Of a DNA stretch of 64,000 bases, positions 46,612 to 54,062 are shown one piece after another (within the stretch, counting starts at the first letter, position 1; each line of letters opens with the position of its first letter). This stretch comes from Burkholderia sp. OK233. Lineage in GTDB: Bacteria; Pseudomonadota; Gammaproteobacteria; Burkholderiales; Burkholderiaceae. The position numbers and the translations under genes were made by a program. The stretch lies in contig NZ_OCSR01000002.1 of the NCBI RefSeq assembly GCF_900230185.1, positions 248,001-312,000 of the forward strand, written 5' to 3'. Below the pieces are notes generated by a model. That model was not told where the DNA came from and searched no databases. It was given only the letters and a program-made list of their open reading frames with translations.

Positions 46612-46697
46612 CGCTACCTCCGTCGTTGTTGCATGGGTTACCGGGTCGCGGCCTCGTCCTCAGATGACCGGGATCGGTCAGGCATCGGGACCGAACT

Positions 46698-47855
46698 TTA
46701 CGAAGCGCCGGTACGCCGCTCCAGTTCCGCTGTCGTGCGCTCCAGCTCCTGCACGATCATCGCCTCATCGGGCAACACCGTCTGGTATTCCGCCGCAAGA
46801 ATCTTGTTCGGCAGGTTGTCCAGCGCGTAGTGTGCTTCGGCCGCACCTTTTTCAGCGCATAGGATCAGACCGACAGGTGGATTTTCCCCAGGCTTCATCC
46901 AGTGCTCGCGCGCGTAGTTCAGATAGAGATGCATCTGCCCGGCGTCCGCATAGCTGAAGCGACCGACCTTGAGATCGATGATGACCAGGCATCTCAACCG
47001 TCGATGGAAAAACACCAGATCGACCCTGAACCACGTGTCGTCGATTCTCAGGCGGCGCTGCCGGCCGACGAAAGCGAAGTCGTCGCCAAGTTCCAGCAGG
47101 AAATCCGCCAGATGCTGGATCAGCGCCTCCTCAAGATCCGACTCCGAGTACTCGTCCTTGATGTCGAGAAACTCGAGGACGAACGGGTCGCGAATGGCCT
47201 CCTCCGGCGTGAGGAGATCACCCGGCTGGACATCAGCGGCTTTCCTGAGCAGGGCCGCCTTGTTGCGCGACAGCGCCAGCCGCTCGTAAAGCTGGCTACT
47301 GATCTGGCGGTCGAGCTGGCGCACCGACCAGCCTTCGCGCAACGCCTCTGTTTCATAGAAAGCGCGCGCGGCCGCCGTCTTCACTGAAAGCAGGCGCACA
47401 TAGGCGGACCACGGCAACGTAAAACGGGTGGCGAGCGCCATGTAATCGGGCGCCGTTGCCGTGGTGTCGACAACCTCTTTCGCCGGCAGCGATTTTCCAG
47501 ACAGTGTCTGGACATTTTCGGGAGCTGCCGATTTTCCAGACACTGTCTGGAAAATCTCCGCCGCCGGCCAGGCGGAATAAAAGGCGCGCATGCTGGCCAG
47601 ATTCGCCTTGCCGAATCCGCGCCCGAAACGGCGCGTCAGGTCCTCCGCGAGCCGGGCGATCAGCGCCTGTCCGTAGCCGGCGCGCGCCTGCCCGCCCTGC
47701 TCCCTGGCGACAATCCGCCGCCCGATCTCCCAGTAGGCGGCGGTCATCACGGCATTGACGTTGCGTGCCGCCGTGCGTCGCGCCGATTCGACGACACTGA
47801 CCACTTCCTTGTGCAGCCCGGCGTAGTCGCCGGGCGCGATCGCCACCTTCGTCAT
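46698..47855 (-). CDS. yhcG: YhcG-type PDDEXK nuclease (DUF1016)
   Basis: A 385-residue protein. The N-terminal DUF1016 winged-helix region (about 10-185, with YWEIGRRIVAREQGGQARAG and RFTLPWSAYVRLLSV) is followed by a C-terminal PD-(D/E)xK nuclease domain (about 215-365). Catalytic candidates are D in WFRVDLVFFHRRL and the D-x-K in CLVIIDLKVGRFSYADAGQM. Family members are common in restriction/BREX-like and mobile contexts. The middle has two copies of QTxSGKS, encoded by palindromic DNA repeats (47492-47555). The ATGA overlap with the HU gene implies coupling. Confidence 0.9.
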   Translation of the reverse strand: MTKVAIAPGDYAGLHKEVVSVVESARRTAARNVNAVMTAAYWEIGRRIVAREQGGQARAGYGQALIARLAEDLTRRFGRGFGKANLASMRAFYSAWPAAEIFQTVSGKSAAPENVQTLSGKSLPAKEVVDTTATAPDYMALATRFTLPWSAYVRLLSVKTAAARAFYETEALREGWSVRQLDRQISSQLYERLALSRNKAALLRKAADVQPGDLLTPEEAIRDPFVLEFLDIKDEYSESDLEEALIQHLADFLLELGDDFAFVGRQRRLRIDDTWFRVDLVFFHRRLRCLVIIDLKVGRFSYADAGQMHLYLNYAREHWMKPGENPPVGLILCAEKGAAEAHYALDNLPNKILAAEYQTVLPDEAMIVQELERTTAELERRTGAS

Positions 47856-48130
47856 GACGCGTTGACGGCATCCTTGAACGCCTTGCCCGCCGTGAACTTG
47901 ACGGTCTTCGCCGCGGGGATCTGGATTTCGGCGCCGGTCGCCGGATTGCGGCCGACCCGTGCGGCGCGCGCACCCGTGGAAAACGAGCCGAAGCCGATCA
48001 GCTGGACGGTATCGCCCTTCGTCACCGCGCCGGTGATCGCAGCAATCACTGCGTCGATCATCTCGCCGGTCGCGGCCTTGCTTTCATCGGTTACCGCCGC
48101 GACCGCATCCACCAGTTCCTGCTTGTTCAT
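47852..48130 (-). CDS. HU-family DNA-binding protein
   Basis: A 92-residue HU/IHF-like architectural protein: NKQELVDAVAAVTDESKAAT dimerisation helices, GFGSFSTGARAARVGRNPAT with the beta-arm and conserved RNPATG, and VKFTAGKAFKDAVN. It overlaps the YhcG-type nuclease start by four bases. This is an accessory HU gene outside the usual chromosomal context. HU could bend DNA for the nuclease or the linked recombinase; this is inference. Confidence 0.93.
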   Translation of the reverse strand: MNKQELVDAVAAVTDESKAATGEMIDAVIAAITGAVTKGDTVQLIGFGSFSTGARAARVGRNPATGAEIQIPAAKTVKFTAGKAFKDAVNAS

Positions 48131-48589
48131 TGTTGATTCCTCGTTGTGGTTGGGATATCGCCACCCTACCCGATCGGCCTGCCTTCACGCAATCACGACC
48201 AGCGGGCGGTCCGGTTCTGCAGCAACCGGATCAAGTTAAGGTGCATTGACTTCGCCACGCGCCGTCAGGGTCGGTCGGAAGCACCCGGGCACGGTAGATC
48301 AATCGCGAATTTATCGCCCGTCACCCGGCGACGACCGGAAGGCGCCACGCAGCAAAATCGCCACATCTGATAACTGCAGTAATCGCGAGTGGCGATTTTG
48401 CTTGGCAGATTTGGCGCGTTCCGCTTCGCATTCGCTGGAACGCCCGCCCGTCAATGGATAGCGGGCTAGGACAGCAGCCGTGCAATGAAGCGAAAGTAGA
48501 CGCGTTTCGGAAGTAAAAGTGGAAGCAGCCATGGCGCAAATGGTCTACATCGCCGACCCAGAAGGTCGTCGTGCCCATTCCCTTCGAAC
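48131..48589. other. Intergenic with an inverted repeat and an IS-like block
   Basis: This separates the HU-YhcG pair from the upstream leftward genes. It contains a 13-bp inverted repeat (48352-48401) and a roughly 70-bp block (about 48328-48395) that is also found, diverged, at 59247-59315. The pair HU-YhcG therefore may have its own promoter here. Confidence 0.55.
48352..48401. repeat. 13-bp inverted repeat (stem-loop)
   Basis: GCAAAATCGCCAC at 48352-48364 and its perfect complement GTGGCGATTTTGC at 48389-48401, with a 24-base loop. It lacks a T-tract, so an operator, IS end or RNA hairpin are all possible. Confidence 0.6.
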
Positions 48590-48961
48590 CTATTCACTGC
48601 CATGTTCGTGCAGGTCAGGCAGCTTTCCGCTTGATCCGCTATCGGTACGTTGAGGCCCCGCTGGCAGAACCGCTTTGTTGCCTTTTCTCTCCCGCCGCTC
48701 GCTGCGTCGCTGTTCCGCACGCTTCACGACTTCTTCCAGCGATTGCACGTCTTCGGGGGTCGAACGACCAAAGCGCTTGCTATAACAGTGTGCGATAAAT
48801 TCGGCGAGGGGACGCTTCCACGGCTCCTGCTGGTCGTTAGCCAGTGATCCGAATTTTCGGGGATTCAATCCCAGTTCGCGAGCCATCTGGATATGAATAT
48901 GGCTCAACCTGAAACGTTGCCGCGCATCAAACCAGGGTTGAAGTTTCGGTGGTGTCCGCAT
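48590..48961 (-). CDS. Hypothetical protein (123 aa)
   Basis: A 123-residue basic, helical protein. LSHIHIQMARELGLNPRKFG has the look of a helix-turn-helix or DNA-binding helix pair, followed by KRPLAEFIAHCYSKRFGR and a highly charged coiled stretch (EEVVKRAEQRRSERRERKG). Start and upstream stop overlap as TAATG, so it is translationally coupled to the DUF1841-like gene. No family assigned. Confidence 0.65.
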   Translation of the reverse strand: MRTPPKLQPWFDARQRFRLSHIHIQMARELGLNPRKFGSLANDQQEPWKRPLAEFIAHCYSKRFGRSTPEDVQSLEEVVKRAEQRRSERRERKGNKAVLPAGPQRTDSGSSGKLPDLHEHGSE

Positions 48962-49374
48962 TACTGCTCACCTCTGCGCCAACTCACTGCAGTCAATCGC
49001 TCCACCGCCGCGTAGTAACGCGCCTGCGAAGCAGCAGCATCGTCGTTCTGATCCACCTTCAAAATGCCAAACAGATTCTCTGCGACAACTGAGCCGATCG
49101 CGTGGATAGCATCGTGTCGCGTGAGTCCCTGTTTCCTGAGGCGATCCATCGCCCGGACCACGGGCTCAAGGTCCAGGGCAATCTGGTTTTCGACGATCAC
49201 ATGCAGCGCGGCATGTGCCGTTAGGTTGGGAAGCTTGATCCGGGCGACGCGATGCCAGGTTTCAATGAGAAGAATCCGCTCCTGTTCGTCGAGTTCAAGC
49301 CATGATTCAGGCTCGGGCCCGCGCTCCGGGTTGTACGCTTCCATGATGTCAATCCTGTACTGACTTCTGTTCAT
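48961..49374 (-). CDS. DUF1841-like protein
   Basis: About 137 residues from MNRSQYRIDIMEAYNPERGP. The section LTAHAALHVIVENQIALDLE with RLRKQGLTRHDAIHAIGSVV resembles DUF1841, with a conserved HxxxxxxxQ and a later H. Those residues suggest a metal-binding helical bundle, but this is unproven. An upstream in-frame ATG at 49389 is also possible. It is part of the leftward operon. Confidence 0.6.
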   Translation of the reverse strand: MNRSQYRIDIMEAYNPERGPEPESWLELDEQERILLIETWHRVARIKLPNLTAHAALHVIVENQIALDLEPVVRAMDRLRKQGLTRHDAIHAIGSVVAENLFGILKVDQNDDAAASQARYYAAVERLTAVSWRRGEQ

Positions 49375-49405
49375 CGTAAAAATGTCGCCTGCCATCGCGT
49401 TGCGC

Positions 49406-49840
49406 TTAACCGTACCGATTGGGCCCATGCGGAGGCATCGCGGGCGTTACACGCAGTTCGCCCCAACGCTCACCGAGACGCTCGATGTACGGCATCTGAT
49501 CATTCTGCATCGCATCGAACAGACGCTCGAGCCAGCGTTCCCGCATGACGGCTGGCGCATCGACTCCGGCGATGACCGGTACCGGTGCGTCGACGGCACG
49601 GTTCACGGCTGTGCCGGGTGCACCGGACGAACTGTCAACCCGCTCGAGCGCGGGTGAAAGCTTCTCGAGCAAAGACACGACGCCATCGGCCGCGACAACA
49701 AGCTCCTTTCGGGCGACCTGCTGGATTTCCGCGATGACTTCCTTGAGACGCTGGATCGGCAGCGCAGATTTCCGGCCAGACGCGCCGCGTCGGAACCGGT
49801 CCGGGAAAGTCCACCTGTGAGCGGTTGGACGGGTCATCAT
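49406..49840 (-). CDS. Hypothetical protein (144 aa)
   Basis: A 144-residue protein with a basic N-terminus and a helical middle (LPIQRLKEVIAEIQQVARKE, VVSLLEKLSPALERVD), an Ala/Val/Pro linker and a C-terminal helix (RERWLERLFDAMQNDQMPYI). No family recognised. It lies 16 bp after the TPR-like gene, in the same direction. Confidence 0.6.
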   Translation of the reverse strand: MMTRPTAHRWTFPDRFRRGASGRKSALPIQRLKEVIAEIQQVARKELVVAADGVVSLLEKLSPALERVDSSSGAPGTAVNRAVDAPVPVIAGVDAPAVMRERWLERLFDAMQNDQMPYIERLGERWGELRVTPAMPPHGPNRYG

Positions 49841-49856
49841 CTTCAGGCATGCCGTG

Positions 49857-50693
49857 TCAGCGCGTCTTCATGTAAGCGGCGTACAGGCCGGCATGCAGAT
49901 CACGCAGCGCCTTGCGACGCTCCACCAGTTCGTGCTGGTCACCCTGCCGCTCGAGGCTGAGGATCTGCAGCAACAGCCGAGTCGCCCGCTCCGGCGCCGT
50001 CTGGCGCGACGGCTGCGCTTCACGCAGCAGGGGCGCCAGTCCTGGCTTTTCGATCAGCACCCACGCAGGGAACCACGCGAGGTCGGCTGTCTGGCCTGCA
50101 CCCTCGAAATTCGCGTCGAACTTTCTGCGCAACGTGTCGATTGACGCGTCGGCGAGCCGGTGCAACAGACCAGCCAGGCGGCCAGGTGACAGCCACGCGA
50201 GTTCGGTGAGCAACGGCAACGCAGACTCCACGCCATCCGCGCGATGTCGCACCTCTGCCATCCACGTCAGCGGCGCCGGGATCCGGCGCCACGACTCGAT
50301 CCGCTCGACGGCCCGTCTTGCCTCACCCCAATCGCCCGCGCGCAGCCAGAGCGGCGCCGCGTGAAGGTCACTGACGTCAGCGCGAAACGGCAGGGCCGCG
50401 GCCTGCTGCGCAACCGTCCGCCAGCATGACGCCCCCCACGCCCGTCCGGGCGCGTCGCCCAGTAACCGCCGCGCCGCCGGTTCAACCTCATCATTGAGGC
50501 GGCCACAGGCGGCAGCCAGCGCCGGATGATCGGCGAACGGCGTGGCGACATCGCTGTCGAGCACATCGATCAATGTCGCCAGCCCGGCCAGGGTGTCGTC
50601 ATCGGGAAATTCGCCTGCCAGTCTCTTCAAGGCCTGCCGGGCAGAGACTGCATCGCGCCGGTGGAGGGCATCCAGCACATCGTTGCGGAGCAT
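49857..50693 (-). CDS. Helical-repeat (TPR-like) hypothetical protein (278 aa)
   Basis: A 278-residue all-helical protein. Repeats such as ALHRRDAVSARQALKRLAGE and LRAGDWGEARRAVERIESWR have TPR-like spacing. It is probably a cytoplasmic scaffold. No enzyme motif or membrane segment is seen. It starts 40 bp after the stop of the 67-aa gene. I do not recognise a named family. Confidence 0.65.
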   Translation of the reverse strand: MLRNDVLDALHRRDAVSARQALKRLAGEFPDDDTLAGLATLIDVLDSDVATPFADHPALAAACGRLNDEVEPAARRLLGDAPGRAWGASCWRTVAQQAAALPFRADVSDLHAAPLWLRAGDWGEARRAVERIESWRRIPAPLTWMAEVRHRADGVESALPLLTELAWLSPGRLAGLLHRLADASIDTLRRKFDANFEGAGQTADLAWFPAWVLIEKPGLAPLLREAQPSRQTAPERATRLLLQILSLERQGDQHELVERRKALRDLHAGLYAAYMKTR

Positions 50694-50733
50694 GACGTCG
50701 CGGCTGTCGGGTCGAGCTGCATGATGGTCAGCG

Positions 50734-50937
50734 TCAGAAGAGTTGATCGTTCAGACCGGCCAGATTAGCCCATTTCACCACGCTGCGGAACGCCCGGCCA
50801 TTGACGTCGACCGATTCAATCACCGCGCGTTGACCGCTGGCTTCGGCGATCACGCGCACGATGCGATCGCGATACCGCATCAGCGCGCCGATCGGAGGAC
50901 AGATGGCCTTCTTCCTTTTCCGGGCGGTCGGGTTCAT
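50734..50937 (-). CDS. Small basic hypothetical protein (67 aa)
   Basis: A 67-residue protein (MNPTARKRKKAICPPIGAL and on) with an SH3-like small beta fold: RYRDRIVRVIAEASGQRAVI and VDVNGRAFRSVVKWANL. Strongly basic N-terminus. It starts four bases after the kfrA-like stop, so the two are coupled. A nucleic-acid role is plausible but not shown. Confidence 0.65.
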   Translation of the reverse strand: MNPTARKRKKAICPPIGALMRYRDRIVRVIAEASGQRAVIESVDVNGRAFRSVVKWANLAGLNDQLF

Positions 50938-50941
50938 GCGC

Positions 50942-51964
50942 TTATCCCGGCTTCTTCGCCGATGCCGCCTTGCGGGTCGCACGAGGCTGCTTGCGGCCGG
51001 GCGCCGTGACAGACCCACCCTTGCGACCTGAGCTGCGCGGGGCGACCGTCCCCGTCATCTGCTGTCGCAGCAACCCGAGCTCACGCGCATAGCCAGCGTT
51101 TGCGTCTCGCACGGCCACGAGGCTGCCCTCGAGGACACCAAGTTGGTGCCGCGCATCGGCAAGTTGCGTCTGCACGGCCTGCAGCTCGCTGCGGTGGCGT
51201 GCCTCGCCCTGCTCCGTGCGGCGCGTCGCGGCGTCGAGTTCCTTCTGGAGTCGCGCGCTGGCAACCCGCTCACGCTCGATCTCAAGCAGCGCCCGCTTCT
51301 CGGCCGCCCGCAAACGCTCTTCCGCGAGCTCAGCGCTGCTCCGCAGTTTGTCGAGTTCACCCGAAAAATCCGCTCTCGCCTGCACCAGTGCCCGATCGCG
51401 CGCGCCGATCTCGTCCTGCTGCCGCGCGATTTCAGTCTCGAGCGCCTGACGCGTCGCCTCCGCTGCTGCCTGCGCCTGCTCAAGCTCCTGAATGCGCACC
51501 TGTGCTGCCAGCAACGCGCCGGTGCGCTGCTCGAGTGCCGTTTCGGTCCGCACGAGTTCGGCCTGCAGCGACGCTACCTCGTTGCGCGCGCTGGCCTTCT
51601 CCGCCTCGGCATCAGTCCGCAGTGCCTCGAGCGCCGCCTGTGCTGAAGTGGTGGACTTCGTCCACAGCGTCGCGACCAGTTCCCCGGCAGCCGCCTGCAA
51701 CTCCGCCGGCAGATCGGGATGCTCGATCCGCACCCTGCTCTTCTCGCGCAACTCAACCCAGAACTCCCCGAGCACTTGAGTCGGCGTACTCATGCTGCCG
51801 CGCTTCACCAGCTGGTACAGCCGGTTCGCGGTCGGCGTCATGCCGAAGCGGAAGAACAGCAGCGCGCAGACTTCGCGGTACAGCTCGCGGGTCTTCGGGA
51901 ACGCGGCCTTCAGGCGGTCGATTTCGGCGGCAAGGCGGACTTCATCGGGCCGAACGTCGGACAT
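50942..51964 (-). CDS. kfrA: KfrA-type DNA-binding coiled-coil protein
   Basis: A 340-residue protein with an N-terminal KfrA_N helix-turn-helix domain (about 10-120: RPDEVRLAAEIDRLKAAFPK, FFRFGMTPTANRLYQLVKRG, VLGEFWVELREKSRVRIEHP) and a long alpha-helical coiled coil (about 125-310, rich in Ala/Glu/Arg/Gln), ending in a basic tail (RKQPRATRKAASAKK). KfrA proteins of broad-host-range plasmids are autorepressors and filament-forming segregation helpers. The start at 51964 gives SDVRPDEV; the frame extends to 52021 without domain content. The divergent recombinase gene is 160 bp away, with an operator-like palindrome in between. Confidence 0.85.
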   Translation of the reverse strand: MSDVRPDEVRLAAEIDRLKAAFPKTRELYREVCALLFFRFGMTPTANRLYQLVKRGSMSTPTQVLGEFWVELREKSRVRIEHPDLPAELQAAAGELVATLWTKSTTSAQAALEALRTDAEAEKASARNEVASLQAELVRTETALEQRTGALLAAQVRIQELEQAQAAAEATRQALETEIARQQDEIGARDRALVQARADFSGELDKLRSSAELAEERLRAAEKRALLEIERERVASARLQKELDAATRRTEQGEARHRSELQAVQTQLADARHQLGVLEGSLVAVRDANAGYARELGLLRQQMTGTVAPRSSGRKGGSVTAPGRKQPRATRKAASAKKPG

Positions 51965-52017
51965 GGGGGCGATTTTGATGATATTTGATAAATAGTACAA
52001 CGTAAAACGACAAATAT

Positions 52018-52031
52018 CCAATGCATATTGG
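52018..52031. promoter_or_regulatory. CCAAT-ATTGG inverted repeat in the kfrA/recombinase intergenic region
   Basis: Five-bp arms CCAAT and ATTGG around GCAT. It lies near the expected leftward promoter of the kfrA-like gene and could be a protein-binding site. Short, so only suggestive. Confidence 0.35.
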
Positions 52032-52039
52032 CCAGTATT

Positions 52040-52067
52040 TTGACATTATGGCTATAATGTCTATATT
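52040..52067 (+). promoter_or_regulatory. Recombinase promoter with embedded operator palindrome
   Basis: TTGACA, 16-bp spacer, TATATT gives a good sigma70 promoter 58 bp before the recombinase ATG. An inverted repeat, GACATTAT-GGCT-ATAATGTC (52042-52061), fills the spacer and overlaps the -35 hexamer. A repressor bound there would block the promoter. KfrA-type autorepressors bind such intergenic repeats, so KfrA is the natural candidate (inference). Confidence 0.65.
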
Positions 52068-52124
52068 GTTCGTGCCACTGACTGCGGCAAACGCACGACA
52101 CCCCGATTAACTTCAGAACACCCC

Positions 52125-53303
52125 ATGACCGCCCTGCTGCTGCCTCCGCAGCCCATCGAAACCCTGATCATTCCGCCTGAACTGGACGGCAGCGAGGGCA
52201 AAAATCGCGCGAGGAGCGGCATCGCCCAGATTGCCGCCCGCAATGATCTCGCCGCGACCCGTGCGTGGCTGGCCCGTTTCGTCGATACAAAGACGACCTT
52301 CGACAACTACCGCAAGGAAGCCGAACGCCTGCTGCTGTGGTCCGTGCTCCAGATGGGCAAGCCGCTTTCGTCGCTGACCCATGAGGACCTGCTGGTCTAT
52401 CAGCACTTCCTCGCCGATCCGCAACCCAGCGCACGCTGGACTGCAAGTAGCGGGCGCAAGCACCCACGCGGCGATCCCCGCTGGCGTCCCTTCTATGGTT
52501 CGCTCTCCGCCACCAGTCAGCGCCAGGCCATGGTGATTCTCAACGTGATGTTCGCGTGGCTGGTGCAGGCGGGCTATCTGGCCGGCAATCCGTTATCGCT
52601 GTCGCGTCAGCGCGCCCGGCGCGCCAAACCGCGCATCACGCGCTATCTGTCGCCTGAGCTATGGCTTGAGGTGAAGAGCTGGATTCAGGCGATGCCCAAT
52701 GAGACGGACCGCGAGCGAGAGCATCACGCGCGCGTGCGCTGGCTGTTCACCCTGCTCTATCTGGGCGGCCTGCGGATTACCGAGGTGGGTGAAAACACAA
52801 TGGGCCGATTCTTCCGCCGCCGGGACGCGAACGGCGAGGATCGCTGGTGGCTGGAAGTGCTGGGCAAAGGTGGCAAGGAACGGCTGGTGCCGGCCACTTC
52901 AGAAATGATGACGGAACTCTCGGCATACCGTCGTGAACGGGGACTACCGGCGCTTCCGTCCCAGGACGAAGACACACCCCTGGTACTGCCGATCGGCCAG
53001 TCGCTCAAGCCGCTGACGCGCGCCGCGTTGCACCGCATCGTCAAGCAGGTTTTCAATGGTGCTGCCGACGCGCTGCGCGCTCGTGGCGAAACACATGCGC
53101 CACGAGCCGCTCAACTTCAGCAGGCGTCAGCGCACTGGCTGCGGCACAGCGCGGGGTCGCATATGGCAGACCAGCAGGTCGACTTGCGGCTTGTGCGTGA
53201 CAACCTCGGGCACGCGTCACTCACGACCACCAGTCAGTATCTTCACGTGGACGACGATCGTCGTCATCGTGAAACCGATGAAAAGCACCGCATTGACTGG
53301 TAG
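52125..53303 (+). CDS. Tyrosine site-specific recombinase (integrase)
   Basis: A 392-residue phage-integrase-family recombinase. The N-terminal SAM-like core-binding domain covers about 30-170 (TFDNYRKEAERLLLWSVLQM, SATSQRQAMVILNVMFAWLV). The catalytic domain covers about 190-385: Arg I in LLYLGGLRITEVGE, Lys in VLGKGGKERLVPA, HxxR in HWLRHSAGSHMAD, His in LGHASLTTTSQYLH and Tyr in the same segment. All catalytic residues are present. Several Pro/Gln-rich N-terminal residues are extra. It is divergent from the kfrA-like series and followed 16 bp later by a perfect 32-bp palindrome. Confidence 0.93.
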   Translation: MTALLLPPQPIETLIIPPELDGSEGKNRARSGIAQIAARNDLAATRAWLARFVDTKTTFDNYRKEAERLLLWSVLQMGKPLSSLTHEDLLVYQHFLADPQPSARWTASSGRKHPRGDPRWRPFYGSLSATSQRQAMVILNVMFAWLVQAGYLAGNPLSLSRQRARRAKPRITRYLSPELWLEVKSWIQAMPNETDREREHHARVRWLFTLLYLGGLRITEVGENTMGRFFRRRDANGEDRWWLEVLGKGGKERLVPATSEMMTELSAYRRERGLPALPSQDEDTPLVLPIGQSLKPLTRAALHRIVKQVFNGAADALRARGETHAPRAAQLQQASAHWLRHSAGSHMADQQVDLRLVRDNLGHASLTTTSQYLHVDDDRRHRETDEKHRIDW

Positions 53304-53319
53304 TCCAGACGGCTGAAGT

Positions 53320-53351
53320 TCGGCCTTATGGAAAGCTTTCCATAAGGCCGA
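53320..53351. repeat. Perfect 32-bp palindrome just after the recombinase gene
   Basis: Half-site TCGGCCTTATGGAAAG at 53320-53335 and its exact complement at 53336-53351, with no spacer. There is no T-tract, so a usual terminator is not obvious. Its position right after a tyrosine recombinase gene makes a recombination or protein-binding site possible. Confidence 0.7.
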
Positions 53352-54062
53352 CCAGCGGACTTTCCGTGCCCTGCGCGTTGCAAAATCGCGCCAACACCGC
53401 TTAGAGCGCCCTGCTCCACAACGCCTCGCCGAGGTTTGCCAATAACCGATGTTATCGTGGCTGGCACCGGACATTTGAACCTAGCCCAGACGTCGCGCGA
53501 ACGACAAATTATGTTATGTAAAGTCGATCCTCTCCCGTTGGTTTGCATAGAACGGTTCCCGTCTCTTGCAGAATTTTGTTCCTGGCCTCTAGACCTGAAC
53601 CAGGCGCCGCGTGATACCAAAGACCCAGCTTCTCGCACTGCGCCAGCAATCTCAGCGAGCGCTTTCATCAGTATCAATTAGGCGTTGCACTTGGGGCTTG
53701 CCGGAAAGCCACAAAATCGCCTCAAACGTTCGTCAGGGTAACAACTTTCTGCAAAACATCTTGAAGCAAACTTGTTCCCGGCGCCTCTGTTGGCCCCGAT
53801 TCGGCTGACCCCTCGTAGGAACAAAATTATGCGAATCAACGCCAGTCGTCGCTCCAGTCGATCTGCAACGCCTCGCCAGCGCCAAACCAGCGTGGACGTC
53901 CCGTTGTCTTTGCCAGCTCGTAATCTTCCTGTCGTCAGATCCGGGCAAACGCTGCGACGCGGTCGTCCAGCGGAGGTCAGTGAAGTCAGCAACTGACGCT
54001 TTGCCCCCAAAGCGAACGTACTCCACTGCGGATGCAGAATTCTCGGTCGACCGAATCCAATC
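53352..54062. other. Intergenic, no supported gene
   Basis: About 710 bp between the palindrome and the peptidase-like gene. Frames exist but none is convincing. Base composition falls towards the right, in line with the lower-GC island that begins here. Confidence 0.5.

Noticed and set aside
53320..53351. Calling the 32-bp palindrome a terminator
   Set aside because: The stem is strong but no T-tract follows on either strand and the stem has no loop; left as a repeat of unknown role.
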